Positions 1 through 8,549 of a stretch of DNA of 29,241 nucleotides are shown here, piece by piece; position 1 is the stretch's first letter, and each line of letters starts with the position of its first letter. Under the pieces are notes generated by a model. It worked only from the letters and a program-made list of their open reading frames with translations. It did no database searches and had not been told where the DNA came from. The DNA comes from Chara braunii (lineage: Eukaryota; Streptophyta; Charophyceae; Charales; Characeae): the NCBI GenBank assembly GCA_003427395.1, contig BFEA01000772.1:112550-141790 (forward strand). Direction: 5' to 3'. Made by a program: the position numbers and the translations under genes.

Positions 1-20
1 CCAAAAGGGAAAAGAGAGAC

Positions 21-91
21 TGCGCACCCGGGGAATCGAACCCCGGTCAGTACCGTGGGAGGGTACTATGATACCACTACACCAGGTGCGC
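21..91 (-). tRNA. tRNA-Gly (anticodon CCC), copy 1
   Basis: A 71-nt cloverleaf reads on the minus strand. The acceptor stem GCGCACC/GGTGCGC is followed by an A discriminator. The D arm contains GTAGTGG, the anticodon stem is GTACC/GGTAC with loop CTCCCAC, and the T arm contains GGTTCGATTCC. The anticodon CCC lies at 57-59. It decodes glycine GGG codons. A CAA motif lies just upstream, as is usual for plant tRNA genes, and T4 runs (complement of 10-13 and 3-6) lie just downstream as a Pol III terminator. The CCA end is not encoded, as expected in eukaryotes. The 71-nt body is identical to two further copies downstream on this strand. Confidence 0.95.
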
Positions 92-175
92 ATGTAGTTG
101 AGGTTTTTGAGGTCTACATTTTCAGTGCTTGTGACCTACAGTGCAGATTGTCCTGCTCAGGCTCCCACCAAATCC

Positions 176-395
176 TTTTTTTTTTTTTTTTTTTTAAACA
201 GAACCTTACGGTTCTGGCTCCTTTTCCATTCTGGGGAGCGTCAGTCCGGTTCCTATTCCACCGGCAAGTCAGAAATGACTACAATGGATACTCACTCACG
301 CTCCTCCCCCTTACGGTGGGAAGGCCCGAAAGACGGCATTGATTGCTTCCCAAGGAAGGATGTACCGCTCTTCACCCCTGCCTAAGTTAGCCTGT
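176..395 (-). mobile_element. SINE-like retroelement, copy 1
   Basis: This is a discrete unit of about 200 bp plus a poly-A tail, which appears as T20 at 176-195 on the plus strand. It matches two other units in the window (12219-12430 and 28259-28457) over their length. Read on the minus strand it begins near ACAGGCTAACTTAGGC and ends in a perfect 7-bp hairpin, CAGAACC-GTAA-GGTTCTG (216-199), immediately before the A-tail. It has no reading frame, and no clear Pol III A/B boxes are visible. I find no convincing target-site duplication. It sits inside the duplicated tRNA flank, next to the phrase CCAAATCC. It could instead be a 5'-truncated LINE tail, but copies 1 and 2 share the same 5' boundary, which argues for a defined unit. 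Confidence 0.7.
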
Positions 396-579
396 TTGAC
401 TTACTCTTGGGCTTGGAAGACCTCTCAGGTTTGTGGACCTATCTTGTAATTGCTGTGGGACTTGCTGTATGGGCTGGCTCTAGCTTTTTCTCTCAGCTAC
501 AAGGCTGTCGGATCTGTTTGTAATGCTGTTTGAGCTAATACAGCCTACTTCTGCGCCCTTGTCTAGTGCTCTACTACAC

Positions 580-701
580 CAAATCCTTGCATCCAGGACA
601 GTCAAAAAGGGAAGAGAGAGGAGGAATACACTTGCCTGCTGATGCGCCCTCCAAATCCTTGAACCAAGTACAGTTGAAAAGGGAAGAGAAAGAGTGAATA
701 C
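580..701. repeat. Duplicated tRNA 3'-flank
   Basis: The segment 580-630 (CCAAATCCTTG, then AAAAAGGGAAGAGAGAG and GAATAC) is repeated imperfectly at 651-701, immediately before tRNA copy 2. Shorter relics occur at 1-20 (before copy 1) and near 833-860 (after copy 2). The tRNA cluster therefore grew by local duplication of a unit that includes the downstream flank. The flank copies have diverged while the tRNA bodies have not. The rest of 396-579 shows no gene. Confidence 0.65.
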
Positions 702-772
702 TGCGCACCCGGGGAATCGAACCCCGGTCAGTACCGTGGGAGGGTACTATGATACCACTACACCAGGTGCGC
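702..772 (-). tRNA. tRNA-Gly (anticodon CCC), copy 2
   Basis: This 71-nt minus-strand cloverleaf is identical in sequence to copies 1 and 3. A CAA motif lies just upstream (CAAGCACAT before the first base), preceded by an A/T-rich stretch. A T4 run (complement of 677-680) downstream can terminate Pol III. The identical body inside diverged flanks suggests a functional gene or recent gene conversion. Confidence 0.95.
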
Positions 773-1137
773 ATGTGCTTGAGGATATTGATGTTTTCTA
801 TTTTTTGTGGGGGGCAACTGTGCCTGCTGAGGTTTTCCAAGTTCTTGGATCCAGGATTGTCAAGCACTGCCGGTTTGCCCCATCGGCAATGTGTCTGCCC
901 ACCCCACATAACCGTGATGAGGGGCTGGTACAGCCTTGCTCTCGCACCACTGCTGTGGTGCAAACCTACCCCATGGGCTGGGGAGAGATCCGGGTTGGTT
1001 GGTGTTCCCCGTGCTTTACATACATAGACTTGCGAGAGGATGAGATAGATGAGATAGATGAGTACGTAGATAGATTGAGAGAAGAATATAGCTTAGTTAG
1101 AGGGGGGGGAAGAGAGAAAGAGAAAGATCGGCAGTAA

Positions 1138-1208
1138 TGCGCACCCGGGGAATCGAACCCCGGTCAGTACCGTGGGAGGGTACTATGATACCACTACACC
1201 AGGTGCGC
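1138..1208 (-). tRNA. tRNA-Gly (anticodon CCC), copy 3
   Basis: This is the third identical 71-nt tRNA-Gly(CCC) on the minus strand, 365 bp from copy 2. The upstream bases end in CACAA directly before the first G. Unlike copies 1 and 2, no T4 run is visible in the next 60 or so bases downstream (1137 to about 1070), only T3 runs in a CTTTCTC tract. Termination may be weak, or may occur further away. Confidence 0.93.
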
Positions 1209-2623
1209 TTGTGGCAGTTTGCAATGTTCATAGTGAATGCATGCGTCCAGCTGACACGAAATGTAGATGCATACTTCGCGCACCTGGGGCATCCCTGCGC
1301 TTCTCAGGCTACAGAGTTATATCAGAGGGGATCATGAGATGTTTGATGTCTATTGCACCCACACAGCATCAAATGATATTCATGACAGTGGGATGATGTT
1401 ATGATGACTATACACATGGTGCTACTGTGTATGTTCATCCTACAGCATCCACACAACATGATAGAAGCAGGGAAATCCTTTTGTCATTCAGCTTTGCTTG
1501 GTCATTTTAAAGCTGGAATTGAGGGAGGGGGGGGGGGGGGGGGTTGCGCGCGCAATGCTAAGCAAATAAAAATTATAAAATCAGCACTTCTGGAACAGTT
1601 GTTTGGTACATCAATGGTTAGCAATGCACCTCCCTGAGGGGCCTAGATGGAGCAATTCGGGAGTTGATTAGTTGGTGCTCCTAGGTTTAGTAGCATAGTA
1701 GGTTTGTATAATAACTGCTGTCTGGAAAGGGCAATCAGTCAAACGACTACTAGAGCAGCCACTTGTGGATGTCCTGGCAGTATTAAAAGTGTAATGGAGC
1801 AAGGAATAAGCCAGTTGAAGAGCAATGGTGGTGTTCACCCCCAAGCTGGCACCTTGATCAAAACTAAGGGTGCCACTATGACACCTTGGAATGAATCCGG
1901 TAGTAATTCTGGTCGTATTCATGCAGAAAGTCTGAGTGTGGGGATTCCCTAAGGCTATGTTACATGCTGCCCTGGTACATATTTGCACCTCAGATAAGTG
2001 TATCTTGATCAGACGAGAGCTGTACTCACGCTACGGCTTCTGGAGTTAACGAACGTGGCAGTAATTCTGCTTATTTTCATGCAGTAAAGTCGCAGTGTGA
2101 GCATGTTCTCCATCCATGTCACATGCTTCCATGAAGTTGATTTTTTTAAAAATCTTTGTTTATTTTTGGTTTCTTATCTAATTATACGGGACGTAATTCA
2201 GGATCTAAAGAGTAGTTGGATAATTCAAAGGGTAAGTGTCAAAAACAGCGCGTCGCGGTAGTTTTACAGCAAAAAAAATATTTGCAGGCAGGGTCCCACT
2301 TTCCTTGCAAAAATAGATCTTTCGGACCCATACAACATTTCTGCCGCGAAACTTTGAAAACGCACTATTTCTGCAATTACCCCTAATTCAAATTCTAGAA
2401 TTGTAAATGGAAAGGGAGGTATTTGAACCCTCGATATATATAGTGCCAGCGGCGTGTCTGGAGTGTATTTTTTGGCTGTGACAGACCTTTCTTTGTTTCG
2501 TGGATGTTTTGCTGGCTTGCGATGGGGTGTGAACCGACAGTCTGTAGAGTTTTCCATCTGGTGTGGGTGAGTGATAGTCTACTTTGATTTTGGTTAAGGT
2601 AGATTATCATTTACAGTGTAATC
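1209..2623. other. Gene-free stretch with a G run and an imperfect duplication
   Basis: No coding region is convincing here. A run of 17 G lies at 1527-1543, directly followed by an alternating GC stretch. Two related segments, about 1897-1972 and 2053-2128, share the pattern AGTAATTCTG, then ATTCATGCAG/TTTCATGCAG, AGTGTG and ACATGCT. They are spaced about 150 bp apart and look like an old tandem duplication. Nothing else stands out until the ribozyme-containing segment. Confidence 0.5.
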
Positions 2624-2637
2624 AGTGAGGGGATTCT

Positions 2638-2697
2638 GCAGACTGTTGAGGGTTCAGCCTCCTGATGAGTCGGTGAAACTCCGACGAAACAGTTTGT
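2638..2697 (+). ncRNA. Type III hammerhead ribozyme (candidate)
   Basis: All conserved hammerhead parts are present in the correct order. Stem III 5' strand is GCAGACTGT (2638-2646), with H17 = T at 2647 and predicted cleavage between 2647 and 2648. Stem I is GAGG/CCTC (2648-2651, 2658-2661) closed by a 6-nt loop. The core CTGATGA lies at 2662-2668. Stem II is GTCGG/CCGAC (2669-2673, 2681-2685) with a 7-nt loop. GAAA follows at 2686-2689, then the stem III 3' strand ACAGTTTGT (2689-2697). Stem III makes 9 pairs, two of them G-T wobbles. Beyond a symmetric 5x5 internal loop, 2624-2632 can pair with 2703-2711 for about 9 more pairs (two wobbles), giving a rod-like extension. Self-cleavage is inferred from the fold. 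Type III hammerheads are known in plant viroid-like RNAs and retrozymes. I see no second copy in the window. Confidence 0.8.
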
Positions 2698-2776
2698 CAC
2701 AGCCCCTCGTTTGTTGTCCTCTTCTCTCTCTCTGCCTACGGTTTACCGGGCAGTTCTGTTTGTGACGATATATATA

Positions 2777-3511
2777 CAGGGTTGCCAGGCCGAACGTACG
2801 GAGGCCCCTAAGCTGACCCCCGAACGTTCGGGCGTTCGGGTCCCCGTCAGCAAATTATTTTATCACCTAAGTATTATTATTTGTTTCTGATTTTTTTTTT
2901 TGTGAGTTCTTTGTGATGTGAGGTATCTCTCTCTCAATTTTGAAGCCATTCTGTTCATCGAAAAAAAAATGAAAAATCGGCAAAGATGGTGGTGTCAAAA
3001 CTTACTTGCCCACTCACTAATTTGTTTTTTCTCTCTTTTCACTTTTTGTTTTTCCTTTATTTCGCGGCATAGAAAAACTTAGTATTTTTTCAAACTTTAT
3101 TTTTAGATTCTCTATTATGTAAGATATACATATATAAATTTTCATGGCATTTGTCACAGCCAAAACAAAATGAAAAATCGCCAAAGATGGCGGTGTCAAA
3201 AACGTGCTCGGCCACTCAATAATTTCATTCTCGTTTTATTTTTTATAATTTTCATTATTATTATTTATTTTTAGTATTTGATTTTTATTTCAAATTTGGT
3301 AAAGAATTTGGATATAACGTTGAGGCAAATGCTGTTGAGTTTATTCTTCTGCATAACATATATGTTTTTCAGAAATTTTGGAATTCTTTTTTTTTTTTTT
3401 TTTTTTTGGGGTCCGCGTTCGGCCGAACGGCTGAACACGTCGAGAGGGGGTGCCGAACGTTCGGGCGTTCGGGTTCGGGCGTTCGGCCTGTCCCGAACGC
3501 CGGCAACCCTG
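2777..3511. mobile_element. Non-autonomous hAT-like DNA transposon (MITE-like)
   Basis: The 735-bp element starts with CAGGGTTGCC and ends with its reverse complement GGCAACCCTG. It is flanked on both sides by the 8-bp direct repeat TATATATA (2769-2776, 3512-3519). The CAGGG-type terminus and 8-bp duplication are hallmarks of the hAT superfamily, although the duplication is low-complexity and so weaker evidence. Both subterminal regions (about 2789-2850 and 3413-3500) are packed with CGAACG/CGTTCGG motifs, plausible transposase-binding sites. The interior is A/T-rich and holds a direct repeat (2969-3025 and 3170-3228) containing CAAAGATGGYGGTGTCAAAA. No transposase is encoded, so it would need one in trans. 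Confidence 0.75.
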
Positions 3512-3519
3512 TATATATA

Positions 3520-3977
3520 TGTATATTATGTAATACTGTAAATCGTACAATGGATTATCAATCTGTTGCTTTGGACCACTCAACCCCTCAAAACGAGTTC
3601 TCACTTCAGATATGTCTGCTGGAAGTTGCAATTACCAGCCACTGTCTTGATCAGACTACTGCTACATGTTTGTGTAAGGAGTACAAAGGACACTATGATA
3701 CATTTTGACAGTACCACCCTTAGGAAAGGTCAGGCGGGTTGCTAGGTGGGTCCCAGAGGTAAGCATGCCTACTGTTGTTGCCCCCTTTTCAATTTCACCT
3801 AAACCACAAGTTCGGGCGGGTCCTCTGCACATTTCGGATATTTTTCCTACCAGGCACCTGTGCAAGGAAAATGAGCAATAGCGAGATGACAATATTCACA
3901 TTGCACAATCACATTGAAAGCCAGATTGTATCACAGTGTTCAGAAAGCAGCATTGCACCAATATGACACCAATGGAG
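3520..3977. other. Gene-free flank between hAT element and Gypsy LTR
   Basis: No gene is recognised. The phrase GTGCAAGGAAAATGAGC near 3860 recurs near 14108, again followed by RATAGCGA, so a small dispersed repeat may be present. The five bases before the LTR are TGGAG; the matching target duplication on the other side cannot be tested because the 5' LTR is truncated. Confidence 0.4.
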
Positions 3978-4713
3978 TGCAATCAGACTCGCTCTCATTC
4001 ACACTTTTCATGCATGTAAACAGTAGCGCAGCAAACTGGCGACATGCGCCCACTCAAAACTCAGAGATATGGCATCCAGATACAAGTTCACTTCCAATTG
4101 GCTATGGCGACTCAACGCCCAAACAACTCACTGTTCACATACACCGGATCACCCTGGATATCCCACACGCGTCACTCTGAACACTCGCACATACACACAC
4201 ACACTTCACACTAAACTACAGCTATGGCAGCTATGGCTGCCTCTACCCTATCGCTATGCTACGCTCCTTCTCTCTCGCCCACTTCAGCTCCGGGCTCTCT
4301 GCAGACATCCTTGCACAAGTCGCTGTGGCAGCGCTTCGGCATGGCTCACGCAGGAATGAATGAATGGCTGGGCGCTGCCTCTGGATTTATACTTCTGAAA
4401 CTCGGTGGTCTGCCCCTTTCCGTCGGCCCATGGTGCTCACAGTCCCTCGTGGTACTTGCTGGACCGGACTGGGACTGACTGGACCTTACCGCTGACGGAG
4501 TGTGGACTCACTGCTAACCTACCGTAGTCGTACTGCAATTGCACTGCAGTTTAGTCCACCACTTGACTCACCAATTGCCCACTGGCCCACTTGCTGACCT
4601 TCTAGAAGGACTACAGCTAGGCTTTTGGAACTCGCTAAGACTCCTACTCTATAGATCTACAGATCGAACCCGTGCTTCCTATGGGACCCTACGACAGACT
4701 ACTAACTGTTACA
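3978..4713 (-). repeat. 3' LTR of Gypsy element 1
   Basis: On the plus strand the repeat starts TGCAATCAGACTC at 3978 and most plausibly ends ...CTGTTACA at 4713. On the element strand it therefore runs TGTAAC...TTGCA, with the standard TG/CA ends. The first 107 bp match the 5' LTR stump. A TATA box lies about 320 bp in, giving a reasonable U3 and R-U5 split. The inner end is uncertain: no polypurine tract is adjacent to 4713, and the best purine run (complement of about 4887-4902) lies nearly 180 bp further in. A short CA-rich stretch lies at 4189-4205. Confidence 0.65.
4385..4391 (-). promoter_or_regulatory. LTR TATA box
   Basis: TATAAAT reads on the minus strand in the context AAGTATAAATCCAG, about 320 bp from the proposed LTR start. 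Transcription would be expected to begin about 30 bp downstream, near 4355. The position fits a Gypsy U3 promoter. The 5' LTR stump lacks this part, so the element copy itself has no promoter at its 5' end. Confidence 0.5.
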
Positions 4714-4922
4714 ATACACAGGTCGTGGGTTCAGCCTTGGGGCCTACACAGATACTGTGCATCGGTAGGGTGAGGGCTAGGGGTCGAACCCTGGGATCTG
4801 TGTCTGCTACTGCAAAGAGGTGAAAACCGTTTCACTCCGGCCGTCCTAAATTCGAGGTCCTCCGAGAATATATCAGTCCAAGGCAGGACCTTTACCCTTC
4901 CTATCACGTTCATAGGCTCTGA

Positions 4923-7214
4923 CTATGTTGTCCTTGTGAACCAGCGGTCGTCTTCCGGTTCCTGATAAGCAAACCGGACCTTGTATTGCTTCTGGGGACG
5001 ACCTCTACCTCCTGTTCTGAACACATCCTCATCTACAATGTCGTCGATGTCATAGCTTCCGTCCATATCCGGGGGGATCATGGAAGGGAACTGTTGACTT
5101 GTGACACACGACAACAACTTTGAAGCATGGAACACAGGGTATGTGTGGAGGTGTGCTGGAATCTCGATAGTGTAGGATGGTCCATCCTCTCCGCCCTTGA
5201 CTTCTAGCACCGGCCACGGTCCTCTATATGCAGGTAGTAACTTCTGCGAGATGTGCTCCTCAGGTGCAAATTCTTTAGACTTGACCCAGACTAAGTCGCG
5301 TACTTGAAATTGCGATGGGCAACGGTGCTTATTAGCCTGTTCTATCATTCTGTGCTGGGCCTTCCTGAGGTTTTCAACAACAGTTGCTAGCTCTTTCTCG
5401 TGCTGTACCGCGAACTCCCTGGTACCGGGCAGTAGCCTGTGAATCTGATCCCGGTTCAGTCCTTCGAACGGTCTGCGCGGTCTAAAGGACTTGTGCAGCT
5501 CATTGGGAGTGCGACAGGTGGATAGGTGCACGCTGTTATTGTACGCACTAGCTACCTTAGGTAACATCTCGTCCCAGTTGATTTGATCGGGTCTAATGTA
5601 CATGCGCAGAACTTGCTGTAGGATCTTGTTCATCTGTTCTGTCTGACCGTTGGTCTCTGGATGACGGCCAGATGACATTAACAACTTTGATCCGTAGACT
5701 CTCATGAGTTCCTGCCAGTTCTGGCTGGTGAAGCGACTATCTGTATCGCTAACTATCGATAATGGGACTCCGTTCTCACTAACCCAATGATCGAAAAACT
5801 TCTGAATAACTAATTCGGTACGTGCCTCTGCAGGCAAAGGAACAAAAACGGCATACTTACTAAAACGGTCAACTACGACCATGACTTGGCTCTTGCGATG
5901 CCTACTCTTGACTTGGGTATCCATGAAGTCTATGCACACTGAGTCCCCAGGCTGATCAGGAATAGGCAGCGGTCTGAGAAGACCTAGGGGCGCGCGTGTA
6001 GTAGTCTTATTTCTTTGGCACACTTTACAACTGCGAACATACTCTATGCAGTCATTCTTCATCCCTGGCCAGGTGTACGCACGCATCAGATTGGCTAATG
6101 TCTTTTGCCACCCAAAGTGTCCCTCTGTGTCATGGCATTCCCCTAGGATCAAACTGCGGATTTCCTCACTATTGGGAATGCACAGGCGGTCGAATACATC
6201 TGTCTTCTCAAACAGCAATCCTTTTGTAGTGCAGTAGTGTGGTTCGGTCTTTGGGGCCTCTCTAACTTTCTTCAGGAGGTCGCTATAGATAGGGTCCTGC
6301 GCATACGCTTGCCTCACTTTCTCCTGTAGATCTCTCCCTATATCCAGATAATGTAGTATGGCTCTAAAGTAGTTTGATCTCCTACTCAGAGCGTCCACAA
6401 CTACGTTGTACTTGCCCTTCACTGGCTTGAGCTCAAAGTAATACTGGTCTATTTCAGCGGCCCACCTAATTAGCTTAGGTGTCATCTTGGCCTGAGTCTT
6501 TAGCCATCGAAGCGTCTCATGGTCAGAATACACTTTGAAGTGCCTCCCAAGCAGGTAATGCTTCCAATGCTCTAAGGCCTGCCTGAGAGCGTAGAGTTTT
6601 CTCTCGTACGTCGAGGTAGCAACCTTCTCTGACGGCATCCTTGCTGACATGAACTCTACGGGTCTGTAGCCATTGTCGTCGTCTTGCTGCAACACGGCAC
6701 CTATCCCATACTGACTCGCGTCCGTGGTGACGACAAATGGCAAAGACGGATCGACTACTTTGAGGACAGGGTACTCTATCAATGCGCGCTTCAACTTCTT
6801 TAGCGCAAACGTATAGTCTTTGTCCCACTGCCAGATTGCCTCTTTCTTTAGCAACCTGCGCAAGGGAGCGGCGATAGTGGAGAAGTTCCTCACGAACTTC
6901 CTATAGTAGTTAGCTAGGTCTAGGAATGACCGCAACTCCGTCAATGTGCGAGGCATCGGCCAATCTCTAATCGCCGCTATCTTGCTGTCCTCTGGCTTAA
7001 TGCCATCTCCGTCCAACACGTGGCCCAAGTACAAGACTTGTGTCTTGGCCCACTCACACTTCTTTGCGTTGATTTTGAAGTTAGCCTCTCGTAGCTTCTC
7101 CAAGACCTGGCTCAAATGACCCTGATGTTCCTGGAGGGTCTTGCTGAAAACTAAGATATCATCTAAATAAACTACTACAAACTTATCTAACCACGGCCTA
7201 AACAAATCGTTCAT
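4923..7214 (-). pseudogene. pol: Gypsy element 1 Pol: RT C-part, RNase H, integrase, chromo-like tail
   Basis: A 763-residue open stretch. RT motif YLDD is at residues 16-19. RNase H has the first Asp in TTDAS (D165), SDHETL (D231) and VDALSRR (D274). Its catalytic Glu, normally in YE-R/K-E-L, is Lys206 (AAA, one G-to-A from GAA), so RNase H is probably dead. The integrase zinc site is H361, H366, C396, C399, followed by catalytic D429, D490 and E526 with 35-residue spacing. A GPY/F-like RGPWPV motif follows, then a short chromo-like segment at about 715-763 (DIDDIVDEDV, YKVRF, DDRWF). The N-terminal part of RT lies upstream in another frame after a small deletion, so the Met at 7214 is internal, not a start. 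Confidence 0.9.
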
Positions 7215-7590
7215 ACACCGCTGGCGCGTTAGTCAGTCCAAAGGGCATCACTATAAACTCATAGTGCCCATATCTAGTCCGGAATGCAGTCTTGTACTGG
7301 TCATCAGGATGAACCTCTATCTGATGGTATCCGGACTTCAAGTCTATCTTAGAGAAATACTTGCAACCCTGCACCCGATCTAAGAGATCGTCTATCCTGG
7401 GCAGTGGCTCAGCATTCTTTACAGTGATCGCATTCAAACCCCTGTAGTCTATACACATACGAAGCTTTCCTTCCTTCTTGGGGACAAATAAAACTGGTGC
7501 TCCAAAAGGAGACGAACTGGGCCTGATCCAACCTTTCTCTAGGAGCTCGTCCAACTGCTCGCGTAGCTCCTCTAACTCTCTAGGGAACAC
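7198..7590 (-). pseudogene. pol: Gypsy element 1 RT, N-terminal part (frameshifted)
   Basis: This encodes RT fingers and palm: [19 protein letters not shown], then [13 protein letters not shown], the LPRIDDLLD block, [13 protein letters not shown] with the first catalytic Asp, and [11 protein letters not shown]. Both edges are deletions relative to the related element at 16063-17097. About 16 nt are missing near 7588, between TPK and PREL. About 11 nt are missing near 7216, between NAPA and MNDLF. Together they remove 27 nt, and the protease frame upstream equals the integrase frame downstream, as this explanation requires. No natural start codon is visible; the segment was part of a polyprotein. 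Confidence 0.85.
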
Positions 7591-8237
7591 TTAGGAGTCC
7601 TACTGCCAGGTTCTATCTCTATTCTCTGCTGGATGGGTCGCGGCACTACTCCTGTCGGCGACTCAGTCAAATCTTTGAACTCTTCCAGCAACTTGGCAAT
7701 GGTTGGATCCGTGGAGCTTACCTCTTCCTTAGCCTCAGTTACAGGCCTCACATACACTACGAAGACCTGATCTTCTAACTGCTCCTTTTTCACTAGTCGC
7801 ACGAACGCGGGAGCACTGAGATAGCAATGTGCCAGAGTGTTGTCTACACCTGACACATGAAACAGGCGGGCAGTCTTAACCTCGCCTGACGGACTAGTGA
7901 GCCTACACTCATGCTCTCTTAAGTGGAGTGTGGCCCTTGCTGCCTCTCCCCAATCCATTCCCAATACTATATCGAAAGGAAGGTCATCCTGTACGAGGAG
8001 AATCAGGGAATGGAGAACTTTCTCCACCTTCCCATCCTTCTCTAGGCGAAAGTACGCCAGGACTCCCTCTACATAGTCCTCAACACGCATTGTGCGGTTG
8101 TCTGTAAGGACACTGACTATAGGGTTTGCTAACTTTTGGACTTTCAATCCTAGCCTCAGCTTCTTCAACGCTCTACAGCTAATATAACTACGGGTCGCCC
8201 CTGAGTCTATAAGGGTCCCTACTCTGCTTCTAAATAC
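7572..8237 (-). pseudogene. Gypsy element 1 aspartic protease
   Basis: The retropepsin active site DSGAT lies at 8207-8193, within VGTLIDSGATRSYIS, and ILGMDW-type folding (DIVLGMDWG) follows. The catalytic motif lies upstream of the first Met in this frame (near 8168), so the protein was made as part of Gag-Pol. The in-frame stop TAA at 8238-8240 cuts it from the preceding Pol segment, and the frame ends at 7572 after the small deletion described for RT. The family role is cleavage of the Gag-Pol polyprotein in virus-like particles. Confidence 0.8.
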
Positions 8238-8549
8238 TTATATATCTACCAAGATCAGTTGTCCTTTACTCTCCTTCTTCATTTTGGCCCAGGCTGGCAT
8301 CCTCTCCTTCAGCTCTTCTGCCACACTTGTGAGGGACGTGCCTAGAGAGACGCTAACACAAGCAGCCTCTGGACAACTAACTAGGCACGGGCCTGCAACC
8401 TCTGCCATAGGCTCATGTGGTTTGGGAGTTTCCTGTTCGCGTGCGCTCGCTTCCCCACATGACCTTGAAGTAGGGGCAGTTGCGACCCCTACTGGCGGCT
8501 GCCTTTTGACTGCTGAGCAGCCCATCGGGGCTGTCTGTACTGAGGACAA
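8238..8549 (-). pseudogene. Gypsy element 1 Gag-Pol linker
   Basis: About 100 residues lie between the Gag zinc knuckle and the protease, with no named domain. The stretch ends KGQLILVDI followed by TAA. The same frame continues directly into the protease, so the stop is a single nonsense codon. It overlaps the 3' end of gag by about 60 nt in the -1 frame. This could be a frameshift-expression arrangement or an indel: I see no canonical slippery heptamer in the overlap, only CAGTCAAAAGGC. Confidence 0.6.

Noticed and set aside
55-1396. Short proteins of the form GGYYDTTTPGA read on the plus strand at three places
   Set aside because: They are antisense translations of the three tRNA-Gly genes and have no independent support.
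2640-2720. A type I fold of the hammerhead with a 3-bp stem III
   Set aside because: The bases flanking the core do not form stem I in that topology, whereas the type III fold pairs all three stems without gaps.
4069-4823. Several plus-strand frames of 80-100 residues within the LTR
   Set aside because: They fall in the LTR, have no recognisable features and run opposite to the element.
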